Part shown: one piece after another, positions 45,723-55,524 of the stretch | How the letters are laid out: each line of letters starts with the position of its first letter | Position numbering within the stretch: position 1 is the first letter of the stretch | Assembly: GCF_014925405.1 (NCBI RefSeq) | Contig: NZ_AQHJ01000027.1 | Location: 310,001-374,000, forward strand | Length of the DNA stretch: 64,000 nucleotides | Origin: Pseudoalteromonas ulvae UL12 | Lineage (GTDB): Bacteria > Pseudomonadota > Gammaproteobacteria > Enterobacterales > Alteromonadaceae | Direction of reading: 5' to 3' | Made by a program: the position numbers and the translations under genes | The notes under the pieces: model-generated | Told to the model about the DNA's origin: nothing | The model's input: only the letters and a program-made list of their open reading frames with translations | Database searches by the model: none

Positions 45723-46259
45723 CTACTGCATTACAAAGCCAGTGAACAACACGCGTTCAACGACTTTATTGCCTTCAATATCAATCAATTTATCTTGTAC
45801 TTCTTTAAGTGCTTTTGTTCTTAAAGACTCTTTTCCGGCACTGGTACTGAGTTCATCCGCATTAGACGTGGCAAAAATACCTAACAATGCCCCTTCAATA
45901 AGCGGAATGTGTTTTTTAGCGGCTTCTTCATTTGCATCACCTCGTACCAACAATTGCACTTTAATTTGCACTAAACGATCACGGCTCGCTCCTGGTACAT
46001 TAAATACAAATGGTCTTGGCATACCCACGTACAATGCAGTGCCTATTTCAGCTGAAGCTGACTTTTCTGGAGCGGCACCTTCTGCAGGCGCAGCACCAGT
46101 CTCTGCTAATGTTTCTTCTTGCGCTGGCGGCTCATCACCAGACATCATAAAAAACGCCCCACCACCAGCGGCCAGCACAACCACGGCAATAATGATAAAC
46201 AGCATTTTCTTACTTTTACCGCCACCTTCTTCTATTTGTAGATCTTTTTCGTCAGCCAT
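45723..46259 (-). CDS. fliL: FliL, stator-associated basal body protein
   Basis: 178 residues: a basic N-terminus, one transmembrane helix (KKMLFIIIAVVVLAAGGGAFF, about 17-37), a Pro/Ala/Glu linker, and a stomatin-like periplasmic domain (about 75-178). It supports stator function under load. Lies 65 bases downstream of fliK. Confidence 0.94.
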   Translation of the reverse strand: MADEKDLQIEEGGGKSKKMLFIIIAVVVLAAGGGAFFMMSGDEPPAQEETLAETGAAPAEGAAPEKSASAEIGTALYVGMPRPFVFNVPGASRDRLVQIKVQLLVRGDANEEAAKKHIPLIEGALLGIFATSNADELSTSAGKESLRTKALKEVQDKLIDIEGNKVVERVLFTGFVMQ

Positions 46260-46324
46260 AATGATATCTCTGTAATTAAACTCTTTATATTATTGCTTTG
46301 AATTCAGGATAATAGCAATTATTG

Positions 46325-48145
46325 TTATGCGTAAAAATCAACACCACCCACTCGACTGCCTGCTATTCGAGCACTAATGTGTGAAGTTTGCTCAATTTCT
46401 TCATCAGTATCAGCATGTTGCTTGTTATGTGATGTATCTGAACTGTCATTACTTTCGTCATTTGACTCACTTTGTTGCTCAATACTGCTTTCGCCTAATT
46501 GAATACCTTGCTCAGCAAGCATTTCTCGTAAACGAGGAAGAGATTGTTCAAGTGCCTCTTTAGCTTGTTGGCTTTGTACCACAAAATTAATTTGTGCTTG
46601 TTCTGCATCACTACGCACTCTAATTTGCATACTACCCAGCTCTGGTGGATCTAAGCGGATCTCCGCTTCTTTTTTGTTCAGACCTAACATGAATGTGACT
46701 CGGTCATGTAATTCTTTCGCCGCTTCTGTTCTAAGTATATTGAGCGGTTGTTGCAACTGAGCCTCTGTTGGTGCCGGTTGCATCAACTGTGAACGTTGCT
46801 GTGTTAGCTGATTTAAACTGGCTGGGCTGTATAGGTTACTCAATGTGTCACCTGACACCCCTTCACTTGATGAGCCAGGTAGCAACCCTGGCACCCGAAC
46901 TTGCTCTGAATTCGTTTTGTCAGTCAACATTTTATCGATCAACGCATTAAAAGCCTGCTCGACTTGCTTTGCATCTTTGTTAGATTGCACAGCAACGCCT
47001 GCTAATGACGAGTCGGCCTGAAGTTTAGCTGTGTGTTGAGATTCAGTATCTGACATATCCATCATATTAACATTAACAGTCAAGCTTGATGTGTGCTCAA
47101 CCTTGCCTTGATTGTTTTGACTATGCAGTTGATTGACATGTGATAAATTAGGCGCTTTGCTCGCATCTTTAGCCTGCTCAATAATTTGGGCCGCGTTGGC
47201 TATCACTTCAGTTGTTAGATCATCTTCACTTTTGTTAAGCGTATCAGCTGACACGGATGATACGTTTGTTCGAACCTGAGCTTCATTTTGTTGAGAATCT
47301 GAACCCATGTCTGTCGAAATCGATTTAGGCAGCTCAAATCCGAAGCCCTCTTCGTCCACTGGAGCACTTATAAATTCACTCGATAAAAATGCTTGTAATT
47401 GTTTAAGCACATCACTCAAAAGTTGCTTATCAACACCCATTTCTTCGGCTAATTGTGCTAAATTATCCATGGCTAAGTCTAATTTTTGGCTCAACTCTTG
47501 TCGTTGGCTAGATGAAAGCCCAGCCATCTTTTCTTTTAAGCCATCCAGTAAGTCACTGGCTTGAACAAGTGATGAGTTTTGCCCAAGCAGTATTTCGGAT
47601 GACTCATCGCCTGCGCTATGAAGCGCTTGTTTATCAGTCATCAACGACGAAAAAGCCAACAAGCCATCTTGATGCTCGCTCATAATTTCCAGCTGATTGT
47701 CATTGGTGTCGAGCAGTAAATCACCCAGCTGTGCTGAATTGAAAAAGTGATTAACTGTGACCGTTGCATTGGCTGAGTCATGAAGTTGGTTCAGCAATTG
47801 ACTGATAGTATCAGTCAAATTCTCATGTTTAAGGTTTGCCTTATCTCTGGCTGACTCTTTGTTATCCTCAGAAATAAGCAGTAATGGATCGACTTCTGAA
47901 GATGTGGCTTCGTTCTCATCTCCTAAATCAGCGGCCATGAGCGGTGAGTTATTGCCACTCTTGAAGTCTTCAGCCTGCGACACTTGCTTTGCCGTTTGTT
48001 TATCTTCCTGTTGAGAGGTCATACTTTGAGAGTAAAGCGAAGAGAACTCACCCCCTCCTTCACTGCTTAGTTCTAAATTTGACTCAGCACTTTGTTTTTG
48101 TTCAACATTTAAAGCTAAAGTTACGTTATTACTAATGCTTGCCAT
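46325..48145 (-). CDS. fliK: FliK, hook-length control protein
   Basis: 606 residues: long Gln/Ser/Asp-rich N-terminal ruler region (1 to about 470), the FliK C-terminal domain (about 480-570; KKEAEIRLDPPELGSMQIRV, then INFVVQSQQAKEALEQSLPR) and a Ser/Asp-rich tail. Position between fliJ and fliL fixes the identity. A strong ribosome site (GGAGGGG) lies six bases from the ATG. The 84-base gap before it contains a possible sigma-54 promoter. Confidence 0.95.
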   Translation of the reverse strand: MASISNNVTLALNVEQKQSAESNLELSSEGGGEFSSLYSQSMTSQQEDKQTAKQVSQAEDFKSGNNSPLMAADLGDENEATSSEVDPLLLISEDNKESARDKANLKHENLTDTISQLLNQLHDSANATVTVNHFFNSAQLGDLLLDTNDNQLEIMSEHQDGLLAFSSLMTDKQALHSAGDESSEILLGQNSSLVQASDLLDGLKEKMAGLSSSQRQELSQKLDLAMDNLAQLAEEMGVDKQLLSDVLKQLQAFLSSEFISAPVDEEGFGFELPKSISTDMGSDSQQNEAQVRTNVSSVSADTLNKSEDDLTTEVIANAAQIIEQAKDASKAPNLSHVNQLHSQNNQGKVEHTSSLTVNVNMMDMSDTESQHTAKLQADSSLAGVAVQSNKDAKQVEQAFNALIDKMLTDKTNSEQVRVPGLLPGSSSEGVSGDTLSNLYSPASLNQLTQQRSQLMQPAPTEAQLQQPLNILRTEAAKELHDRVTFMLGLNKKEAEIRLDPPELGSMQIRVRSDAEQAQINFVVQSQQAKEALEQSLPRLREMLAEQGIQLGESSIEQQSESNDESNDSSDTSHNKQHADTDEEIEQTSHISARIAGSRVGGVDFYA

Positions 48146-48222
48146 AAACCCCTCCAGGGCGTTAACTTAAGTGCCAATACCTAACAGATGGCGCTTAATC
48201 TCAAAGCTGATATAAAAGAAAA

Positions 48223-48237
48223 GCAAAAATTAGACCA
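48223..48237 (-). promoter_or_regulatory. Possible internal sigma-54 promoter before fliK
   Basis: Minus-strand TGGTCTAATTTTTGC has GG (48235-48236) and GC (48223-48224) with ten bases between, and TTGCTTTT at the -12 side. It overlaps the end of fliJ and precedes the widest intergenic gap of the fliE-flhB operon. The -24 half is imperfect (TGGTCTA against TGGCACG), so this is tentative. Confidence 0.4.
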
Positions 48238-48682
48238 GTTGTGATTTTTTCATTCGCATAAACATATTCGTGCTGAATTCATCGAGCATTTTTTGCTCTT
48301 CTTTTTGTAATTTCGCTTGTTTAGCCTGTAACTGTTTCTCTATTAACTTGGCGATCGCTTTGGTTTTTTGCTGTTGAGCGAGCCAAATACCCTTTCGTTG
48401 TTCAACAACTTGTTTAGCGGTATTGATAACGTCAATTTGCTGTGTCATTGCAGCTTCAATCTTATTAATAAAAGCATGGAATTGATTGAAATTATTACTG
48501 CTTAACCCTTGTTGGCCGCGTGTATTTAGCTGCTTCATATAATCGAGCCTAAACTCTGATAGACCAGTTAATTTTGCTTGATTATCTCTTAAGTATTGTT
48601 CGGCCCTCAGATACTCGGAGCGTCGTGCTTCTTCTTGATCTTGATTGAGCTTCAACAATAACGTGAATTGCTTTGTCGCCAT
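48230..48682 (-). CDS. fliJ: FliJ, export chaperone-escort protein
   Basis: 150 residues, nearly all helical and rich in Gln, Lys, Glu and Arg, forming the two-helix coiled coil expected for FliJ (ARRSEYLRAEQYLRDNQAKL near 15-34). Positioned between fliI and fliK. It links FliI to the FlhA gate. It starts 19 bases after the fliI stop. Confidence 0.92.
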   Translation of the reverse strand: MATKQFTLLLKLNQDQEEARRSEYLRAEQYLRDNQAKLTGLSEFRLDYMKQLNTRGQQGLSSNNFNQFHAFINKIEAAMTQQIDVINTAKQVVEQRKGIWLAQQQKTKAIAKLIEKQLQAKQAKLQKEEQKMLDEFSTNMFMRMKKSQLV

Positions 48683-48701
48683 AACTTATCCCCTTAATCG
48701 T

Positions 48702-50030
48702 TTAAGCTTGGCCTAATAACCGCGCTAAGCCTTGCAGCGCTTCATCGTATGGGATCACCTCTTTCATGGTTTGCTGCAAGAAACCATTTACACTGGGCAT
48801 CATAGAAATAGATTTATCTAATATGGGATCAGCACCTTTTTGGTATGCACCAAGCGTGATCAGATCTTTATTTTGCTGATATAACGAATAAACTTGTTTT
48901 AGCACTCGGGCTTGCTGCATATGCGCCTCAGAGACAACTTGCGGCATCACTCGGGAAATAGATTTTTCGATGTCAATGGCGGGGTAATGACCGCTATCTG
49001 CCAGTTCTCTCGAAAGGACGATATGCCCATCTAAAATGGCTCGTGCTGCATCAGCTATGGGATCTTGCATATCATCTCCTTCAGAAAGCACCGTAAAAAA
49101 AGCAGTGATAGAGCCTTGACCCTCCCCACCATTGCCTGCACGTTCGACTAACGCAGGTAGTTTTGCAAACACTGATGGCGGATATCCCTTAGTTGCAGGC
49201 GGCTCTCCCACAGCGAGGGCTATTTCACGTTGCGCCATGGCATAGCGCGTCACTGAATCAAGGAGTAATAAAACATTCAAACCTTGATCTCTAAAATATT
49301 CAGCAATAGTGACCGCTGTTTCACATCCTTTTAAACGCATTAATGGGGATGCATCCGCAGGAGCAGCCACGACGACCGAACGCCTGCGCCCTTCATCACC
49401 TAAAATTTCTTCGATAAACTCTTTAACTTCACGGCCACGTTCACCCACTAACCCAACAACAATTACATCCGCAGCTGAGCCGCGGGTCATCATGCCAAGT
49501 AACACAGACTTACCCACACCACTGCCGGCAAATAAGCCCATACGCTGGCCTTGCCCCACAGTGACGACCGCATTGATAGCACGCACGCCCACATCCATAG
49601 GTTCACTGATTGCTCGCCTCGCCAATGGATTAATGGCATTTTGTGCAAACTTGAGTTTCTTTTCAGATTTAATAGCTCCTAAGCCATCGATTGGGCGACC
49701 GAGTCCATCAACGACTCGACCAAGCAGCGCCATCCCAACAGGTAAACCCGCTTCTTTCACTTGGGGGATCACTCTGGCTCCAGGTAACACGCCTGAAATG
49801 GCATCGTTAGGCATGAGATACAAAATATCGCCATTAAATCCAACGACTTCAGCATCAATAAAACCATTCAGTGTTTCAATTTGGCACTGGCTGCCAACAG
49901 GGGCTTTGACACCTCGCGCTTCAAGTGTAAGACCTACCACACGAGTTAAACTGCCAGCAACAGCTGGAGGGACTTTACGAATATATTGGCTATATTTTGA
50001 TAATTTTTCAGGTAATGCAGTATCTTGCAT
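48702..50030 (-). CDS. fliI: FliI, flagellar export ATPase
   Basis: 442 residues with the F1-beta-like ATPase core: [17 protein letters not shown] (Walker A), [35 protein letters not shown] (Walker B), and [11 protein letters not shown]. It energises unloading of export substrates. It follows fliH by two bases. Confidence 0.97.
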   Translation of the reverse strand: MQDTALPEKLSKYSQYIRKVPPAVAGSLTRVVGLTLEARGVKAPVGSQCQIETLNGFIDAEVVGFNGDILYLMPNDAISGVLPGARVIPQVKEAGLPVGMALLGRVVDGLGRPIDGLGAIKSEKKLKFAQNAINPLARRAISEPMDVGVRAINAVVTVGQGQRMGLFAGSGVGKSVLLGMMTRGSAADVIVVGLVGERGREVKEFIEEILGDEGRRRSVVVAAPADASPLMRLKGCETAVTIAEYFRDQGLNVLLLLDSVTRYAMAQREIALAVGEPPATKGYPPSVFAKLPALVERAGNGGEGQGSITAFFTVLSEGDDMQDPIADAARAILDGHIVLSRELADSGHYPAIDIEKSISRVMPQVVSEAHMQQARVLKQVYSLYQQNKDLITLGAYQKGADPILDKSISMMPSVNGFLQQTMKEVIPYDEALQGLARLLGQA

Positions 50031-50032
50031 GA

Positions 50033-50866
50033 TTACTCGTCGTGATTTTGACGGTCGATTCCTGAATTATGCAAAAAGCTATCCAATGTTTCTGAAATTC
50101 GATACTTTACAGTGTAATCAATTGATGATGTTGGGGTTTTAACAATACACCCTCCGACCTCAATACTGGGTTCTGCTTTTAAAAACCAACCCCGCTTATC
50201 GATTTCTTCTTCACCATAACTTTGTTTTATGAGCTGTAAGTCATCAGGATTCAACTCGATTTCAATGTCTGGAGCATTATGGGGTAAGGCTTCAATACAT
50301 TGTTTAAGAGTCGATAATATAGCTTGTGGGTTCGTTTTGACTTCTGTGAACACCACCGCTTCGGCAAGTGAGACTGCTAATTGAACCAACTGTTTCTCTG
50401 CTTGTTCATCATAGTCTCGCAGCGGTTGTTGTAAACCACTAATGAGCGTCTGAAGCTGTAACAGTTTTTCTTCTATTAATGGTTTGGAATCTTCAAGGCC
50501 TTGCTCTTTACCTTGCTCCGCCCCTTCTTCAAAGCCTAGCTTTAAACCATCGGACTTCCCTTCTTCAAGTCCGATCGCATACCCTTCAGCATGACCTTGA
50601 GTCATGCCTTCATCAAATGCATCTTGGCGAATTTGCTCGATTTCTTGAAGTGTTAATGGCGCAGGTTCTTGCTCTTGCTCCACTTCTGGCTCAACCTGAG
50701 TTGGCTTAGAACGAAATTGTTGTTCCATCGGTGTACCAAACGCTGTTGAGCGACCATCGCGTTTTTTTCGCTGATCAGTCACCTCAGGTACCGGCCAGTT
50801 TTTCAGTAACTCCCGCACAGCCTCTTCAGATTGGATCTGATGCCCTTTTAAAAACGTATTAGCCAT
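50033..50866 (-). CDS. fliH: FliH, FliI regulator and stalk protein
   Basis: 277 residues from ATG 50866: a variable N-terminus, a Gly-zipper-like helix with repeating GxxxG pattern ([20 protein letters not shown], then [13 protein letters not shown], about 95-130), and a C-terminal V-ATPase E/FliH-like domain. The frame opens four codons earlier at TTG; GGAG lies seven bases before the ATG at 50866. Binds FliI and FliN. Confidence 0.94.
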   Translation of the reverse strand: MANTFLKGHQIQSEEAVRELLKNWPVPEVTDQRKKRDGRSTAFGTPMEQQFRSKPTQVEPEVEQEQEPAPLTLQEIEQIRQDAFDEGMTQGHAEGYAIGLEEGKSDGLKLGFEEGAEQGKEQGLEDSKPLIEEKLLQLQTLISGLQQPLRDYDEQAEKQLVQLAVSLAEAVVFTEVKTNPQAILSTLKQCIEALPHNAPDIEIELNPDDLQLIKQSYGEEEIDKRGWFLKAEPSIEVGGCIVKTPTSSIDYTVKYRISETLDSFLHNSGIDRQNHDE

Positions 50867-50896
50867 GCTGTACTCCAAACCACGATGGTGATGTCA

Positions 50897-51928
50897 TTAT
50901 AGGAATTCCTCACCGCCACCGCCACCAAGCATAATTTCACCCGAATCAGCCAATCGTCTTGCCACTGATAAAATCTCTTTTTGAGCCGCTTCAACTTCAC
51001 TAATGCGAACAGGCCCCATCGCCTCAAGGTCATCAGCCAACATTTCGGCCGCACGTTTAGACATATTTTTAAGAATTTTGTCTTTCAAGCCTTCATCTGC
51101 GCCTTTGATTGCTTTCATCAAGACATCTTGTTGAACATCTCGCAAGATTGCTTGAATACCGCGATCATCAACATCCATTAAGTTTTCGAACACAAACATT
51201 AAGTCTTGGATTTGTTGTGACATTTCTTCATCATGCTCACGGATTGAATCCATTAATTGACCTTCAACATTGGTTTCAAGGTAATTCATGATATCTGCAG
51301 CCGCTTTTAAGCCGCCCATTTTAGCTGCTTGCGCACCCGCTTGGCCTGCGAACTGTTTCTCCATAATTTCATTCAGCTCTTGCAATGCCGCCGGTTGGAC
51401 TTCTTCAAGGTTGGCAATCCGCATGGTTAAATCTAAGCGAACCTTTTCAGGGAACTGAGAGATAATTTCTGCTGACTGCTCCGGATCAAGGTAAGCAAGT
51501 ACAATTGTTTGGATCTGTGGATGCTCATTGCGAATAATATTCGCGACTTGTTTTGAGTCCATCCACTTGAGCGAGTCTAGGCCTTTCGCGCCTGAACCCA
51601 TGATAATTTGGTCAATTAAGTTCGCTGCTTTTTCTTCACCTAATGCGGCAGTTAACGCTTTACGTATAAAGTCTTCAGATTGGAAACCAATCGTACTAAA
51701 GCTTTGAATTTGGTCGATAAAAAGGCGATGTACGGCACTGATTTTATCTTGGCTCAAGTCAGCTAAACTGGCCATGGCCATACCCACTTTTTGAACTTGT
51801 TTAGGTTCTAAGTGCTTGAGTATTTGCGCTGCATCCTCTTCTGATAAGCTCAGTAAGAGGATGGATGCTTTTTCAACCCCATCGAGCTTATCAACGTCAA
51901 ATCCTTGTTTTGCTTCTTGATCAGTCAT
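50897..51928 (-). CDS. fliG: FliG, motor switch and torque protein
   Basis: 343 residues with N, middle and C domains. The EHPQ motif is in IRNEHPQIQTIVLAYL (about 131-146), and the C-terminal torque helix has charged residues (LMFVFENLMDVDDRGIQAIL) that meet the stator. Overlaps fliF by eight bases. Gly-rich C-terminus (GGGGGEEFL). Confidence 0.97.
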   Translation of the reverse strand: MTDQEAKQGFDVDKLDGVEKASILLLSLSEEDAAQILKHLEPKQVQKVGMAMASLADLSQDKISAVHRLFIDQIQSFSTIGFQSEDFIRKALTAALGEEKAANLIDQIIMGSGAKGLDSLKWMDSKQVANIIRNEHPQIQTIVLAYLDPEQSAEIISQFPEKVRLDLTMRIANLEEVQPAALQELNEIMEKQFAGQAGAQAAKMGGLKAAADIMNYLETNVEGQLMDSIREHDEEMSQQIQDLMFVFENLMDVDDRGIQAILRDVQQDVLMKAIKGADEGLKDKILKNMSKRAAEMLADDLEAMGPVRISEVEAAQKEILSVARRLADSGEIMLGGGGGEEFL

Positions 51929-53648
51929 CTTCAGTTAACCACGCTTTCACAACTTGAGAGGAGAGTTCTGGTTCATTCGCCACCAAGGCACGAACCGCTT
52001 TAAGTAAATCATCATCACCATGTAAGTCTGGTAATTGCAAGGTACCATCTGGTGCAAAGCCCACGGCAGATTCATCAAATGTTTGATTGAGCATATCAAG
52101 AGTGCTGTCACCAATATCGACACCTGAGCTCATTGCATCATCATCATAACTCTCTAATGTATCATCTGGGTAGATTAGTTTCTTAAGCATTGGACGAACA
52201 ACCGCAACAATCAAGACAATAATCACTAACGCACCCATCACTAAGCGTGCAATCTTGAAGAACCACGGTTGCTCCCAAAGCGGTAATTCTTCTGCAGCTT
52301 CGATGTACTCTTGAACAAACGGAACTGTCACCACTTCGAGTGCATCACCTCGTTGCATATCAAAACCGATCCCACCTTGGAGTAAGCGACGAATATTGGC
52401 AAGTTCTTGCTGTGTTCGTGGCTCTCTGGTTGCATCGGCGCCTTCAGCACCTGCTACAGTATTATAATTGAGGGCCACTGAGACACTGATCCTTCTAATT
52501 ACACCCGTTTGTTGGCGCTTATGGGAAATCGTCGTATCAAGTTCATAATTTCGCGTCGCTTCTTTATGATTACGGCTCGGCGCACTAGCACTGGCGCTGC
52601 CACCATTTGCTTGCTCTGGTATGGCCGAATTGACTGGCGGTTGATTGCTTAATGCACCAGGGATCCCAACGGCTAAACCGCCTATATTATTTTCTTCACG
52701 GGTCATTTCACTTCTAACGGCGGGTAAATCTGGGTTGTAACGTTTTTGTGTTTCTTCTACCGAGCTGAAATCCATCACCAAATCAACTTGAGCAGTATAG
52801 TTACCTAACCCAACGATAGGGATCATGATTGAGTCAATTTTTTCTAAGTATTCTTGCTCGCGTTTACGCTCTACTTCATATTCTTTTCTAGAACGAGCGG
52901 CTAATGAGTTTTGTGAACCTGAATTTAATAAACGTCCATTTTGATCTGTGACTGTTACACGTGCAGGCTCCAGCCCTTGAACCGCAGAGGCGATTATATC
53001 GACAATTGAATCAACTTCTTCACCATTTAAGATCCGGCCACGCTTTAATGTAAGTACGACAGTGGCAGAAGGGGACTTTTCTCTGCGCGCAAAGACATTT
53101 TCTTTTGGGATAGCCAACAATACTTTTGCACGAACCACGTTTTGTAATTCTTCAATCGTGCGCGCAAGTTGTTGCTCGCGACTATGCTTAAGCCGCTCCC
53201 GCTCTAACCGCTGACTGACCCCAAACCCCATATCTTGCATTAAGATATCAGTGCCTGAGTTTGGTGAATGGTCAAGCCCCTCTCGGGTCATCATCAATTT
53301 TATGTCTTGATAATTACTTTCAGGCACATACACAGTATTGCCATCTAGCGAATATTCAATTTTTTGTGCATCAAGAAAATCCAACGTTTGAATTAACTCT
53401 TCTGTCGGCATTTTTCCAAGTGGGCGCATATCCGGTTGGCGAGCCCAAATAATGATAAAAACAGCTATCGCTAAGCAAATTGTTAACGCAATAACCAAAG
53501 TGACTTGACGTAATACATCAACGCCACTTAACGCACCCAAGAAGCCAGACTTTTGCTCTTGCTCATTGTCATTTGTGTCCTCACTGGCCATCATGCCACC
53601 ACCTGGGTTGGCTAATGCGAGGTCTGTTGTTTGATTATCTTGCGTCAC
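51921..53648 (-). CDS. fliF: FliF, MS-ring protein
   Basis: 575 residues: two transmembrane helices (about 45-67 and 460-485) flanking the ring-building motifs (LARTIEELQNVVRAKVLLAI, then YNPDLPAVRSEMTREE), and a C-terminal FliG-binding tail (ELSSQVVKAWL). First-built part of the basal body. Follows fliE by 18 bases. Confidence 0.97.
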   Translation of the reverse strand: MTQDNQTTDLALANPGGGMMASEDTNDNEQEQKSGFLGALSGVDVLRQVTLVIALTICLAIAVFIIIWARQPDMRPLGKMPTEELIQTLDFLDAQKIEYSLDGNTVYVPESNYQDIKLMMTREGLDHSPNSGTDILMQDMGFGVSQRLERERLKHSREQQLARTIEELQNVVRAKVLLAIPKENVFARREKSPSATVVLTLKRGRILNGEEVDSIVDIIASAVQGLEPARVTVTDQNGRLLNSGSQNSLAARSRKEYEVERKREQEYLEKIDSIMIPIVGLGNYTAQVDLVMDFSSVEETQKRYNPDLPAVRSEMTREENNIGGLAVGIPGALSNQPPVNSAIPEQANGGSASASAPSRNHKEATRNYELDTTISHKRQQTGVIRRISVSVALNYNTVAGAEGADATREPRTQQELANIRRLLQGGIGFDMQRGDALEVVTVPFVQEYIEAAEELPLWEQPWFFKIARLVMGALVIIVLIVAVVRPMLKKLIYPDDTLESYDDDAMSSGVDIGDSTLDMLNQTFDESAVGFAPDGTLQLPDLHGDDDLLKAVRALVANEPELSSQVVKAWLTEDD

Positions 53649-53666
53649 AATCTTACTCCATCACGC

Positions 53667-53990
53667 CTAAACAGGCATGTTCATGATATCTTTATAAGCT
53701 TCGACTAATTTATTACGAACCTGAACGGTCGCTTCAAATGCAACTGACGATTTTTGTGAGGCTATCATCGCTTCAGCAAGCGACACTCGGCGGTCACCCA
53801 TTTCAACAGCGGTGACTTTTTGCTTTGAGTCTTGTTGTAATTCATTGACTGTATCGAGTGCATTTTTTAGCAGGCTGCTGAACTCTGCACTTGAAGATTC
53901 TTTAATAGGAAGTTGATTGCCAACAGTGTTGCCAGCCTCGAATGCAATTGACTGCATTTCTTGTAAAAGTGTATTGCCTGATACGTTCAT
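53667..53990 (-). CDS. fliE: FliE, MS-ring to rod junction protein
   Basis: 107 residues. The C-terminal half has the conserved FliE pattern (MIASQKSSVAFEATVQVRNK and LVEAYKDIMNMPV). It joins the MS ring to the rod and is the first gene of the fliE-flhB operon, read from a sigma-54 promoter located 40 bases upstream. Confidence 0.96.
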   Translation of the reverse strand: MNVSGNTLLQEMQSIAFEAGNTVGNQLPIKESSSAEFSSLLKNALDTVNELQQDSKQKVTAVEMGDRRVSLAEAMIASQKSSVAFEATVQVRNKLVEAYKDIMNMPV

Positions 53991-54029
53991 ATTATTCTCG
54001 AAAAATAAACTTAACTATTATTCGAAAAA

Positions 54030-54045
54030 GCAATCATCGTACCAA
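54030..54045 (-). promoter_or_regulatory. Sigma-54 promoter of the fliE-flhB operon
   Basis: Minus-strand TTGGTACGATGATTGC: GG (54042-54043) and GC (54030-54031) are ten bases apart, and the element differs from the TTGGCACG-N4-TTGC consensus by one base. Transcription would begin about 12 bases downstream, roughly 25-30 bases before the fliE ATG. FlrC with sigma-54 is the likely activator, as in Vibrio. Confidence 0.85.
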
Positions 54046-54122
54046 GTTTAAAAAACCCTACTTTACAACAAGTTAAATATAGTTTGGCGAGGTTTTTTCT
54101 GATCGCCAAAGTTTTGACAACA

Positions 54123-54147
54123 AAGAAGCCAGCATAGCTGGCTTCTT
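54123..54147. terminator. Terminator after flrC
   Basis: AAGAAGCCAGC (54123-54133) pairs with GCTGGCTTCTT (54137-54147), an 11-base stem with a three-base loop, 27 bases beyond the flrC stop. On the transcript it is followed by TTGTTG rather than a long T run. A second weaker hairpin (TTTGGCGA, 54083-54090, with 54103-54110) lies between it and the fliE promoter. Confidence 0.75.
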
Positions 54148-54174
54148 CTCTTTATCGATGAGATACCGTCGCGG

Positions 54175-55524
54175 TTAGGCTGGAACACTGATCCCTGCAT
54201 CACGCATTTTGGCTAATTTGTACCGCAAAGTCCGTGGGCTAATCCCAAGTTTATCTGCCACTTCTTTACGGCTGCCTTGGCAGGCCTCGAGCGCATCAAG
54301 AATAATTTTATTTTCTTGATCTTTTAGCTCATCTTTAAAACTTGTTGCGCCATTTAAATCTAGCGGCTCCACAATCGTGGCACTGACCAGTTTTGGCTTT
54401 AAGGTTTCTAAATAAACCGCATCTTCATCAATAATATCGTCATGCTGTAAAATCAATGCACGCTGAATAACATTATCCAGCTCACGCACATTACCAGGCC
54501 ACTGATGCATATAAAGCTTATCTTGCGCTGCTTCAGTCAATTCGACCAGAGGTTGTTTCGCTTTGAGGCAATGACGAGCAATCAGGTGCTTGGCCAGTGG
54601 AATGATATCTTCTGGGCGATCTTTGAGTGGCAGCCATTCCAGTGGGAAAACATTCAGCCGATAATATAGATCTTCACGAAAAACCCCATCAGCAACCGCT
54701 TGTTTTAGATCCCGGTTACTTGTTGCAAGTACTCGAACATCAAGGGAAATAGTCTTACGGCTACCCAGTCTTTCAACTTCGCGCTCTTGCAATACACGTA
54801 ATAGTTTTGCTTGCAAGCTCAAATCCATTTCAGTGATTTCATCCAATAAAATAGTGCCTTTTTGCGCTTGCTCAAATTTCCCAGGACACGCTTGAATAGC
54901 GCCGGTAAAGGCACCTTTTTCATAACCAAACAAAGTTGATTCCAGCATATTTTCAGGAATTGCAGCGCAGTTAATAGCGATAAAAGCCTCATCAGCGCGA
55001 TCGGAATGATCATGGATATATCTCGCTAACACTTCTTTGCCTGAGCCACTTGGCCCCATCACCATCACTGATGCTTCAGAGCGAGCTACTTTTTGAGCAA
55101 GCTCAAGCAGTGCAAGACTACTTGGATCTTCAACAACAGGCCCCTCAGTTTCTTTCTCTTTTTCTGGTAAGTATCGACTGACCATATTGAGTAATACCTG
55201 TGGTGCAAACGGCTTAGCCATGTAGTCAATCGCACCTAAGCGCATTGCTTCAACGGCATCGTCAATCGTGGCATACGCTGTCATCATTAATACTGGTAAC
55301 TCTGGATAATTAAGCTTAATGCTTTTCAAAAGATCAATTCCAGACATAGCGCCCATTTGCACATCACTCACCACTAACGACACTTTGGTTTTTTTCAGCG
55401 TCATTAATGCTGTTTCTGCACAATCAGCTTCAATACAGGCAATGCCTGCCAGCTCAAGGGTGTCGATCAATGCTTCTCTTAAGCCAGCATCATCTTCGAC
55501 AACTAAAATGGTATTCTCGTTCAT
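54175..55524 (-). CDS. flrC: FlrC, sigma-54 response regulator of flagellar genes
   Basis: 449 residues: receiver with D54 (VVSDVQMG) and K104, AAA+ domain with GPSGSGKE (157-164), GAFTGA for sigma-54 contact, and a C-terminal Fis-type helix-turn-helix (EVADKLGISPRTLRYKL). It activates class III basal-body and hook genes with sigma-54 after phosphorylation by FlrB. It overlaps flrB by four bases (ATGA). Confidence 0.96.
   Translation of the reverse strand: MNENTILVVEDDAGLREALIDTLELAGIACIEADCAETALMTLKKTKVSLVVSDVQMGAMSGIDLLKSIKLNYPELPVLMMTAYATIDDAVEAMRLGAIDYMAKPFAPQVLLNMVSRYLPEKEKETEGPVVEDPSSLALLELAQKVARSEASVMVMGPSGSGKEVLARYIHDHSDRADEAFIAINCAAIPENMLESTLFGYEKGAFTGAIQACPGKFEQAQKGTILLDEITEMDLSLQAKLLRVLQEREVERLGSRKTISLDVRVLATSNRDLKQAVADGVFREDLYYRLNVFPLEWLPLKDRPEDIIPLAKHLIARHCLKAKQPLVELTEAAQDKLYMHQWPGNVRELDNVIQRALILQHDDIIDEDAVYLETLKPKLVSATIVEPLDLNGATSFKDELKDQENKIILDALEACQGSRKEVADKLGISPRTLRYKLAKMRDAGISVPA

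Noticed and set aside
45430..46275. 281-codon open frame on the plus strand across fliL and fliM
   Set aside because: Ser/Pro/Ala-rich shadow of two well-supported genes on the other strand; no motif and no start signal.
48165..48180. TTGGCACTTAAGTTAA upstream of fliK as a sigma-54 promoter
   Set aside because: The -24 half is perfect, but the -12 GC is missing at the required ten-base spacing; the nearby TGGTCTAATTTTTGC is the better candidate.
49309..50142. 277-codon open frame on the plus strand opposite fliI
   Set aside because: Antisense shadow; composition is that of a reversed FliI and there is no ribosome site.
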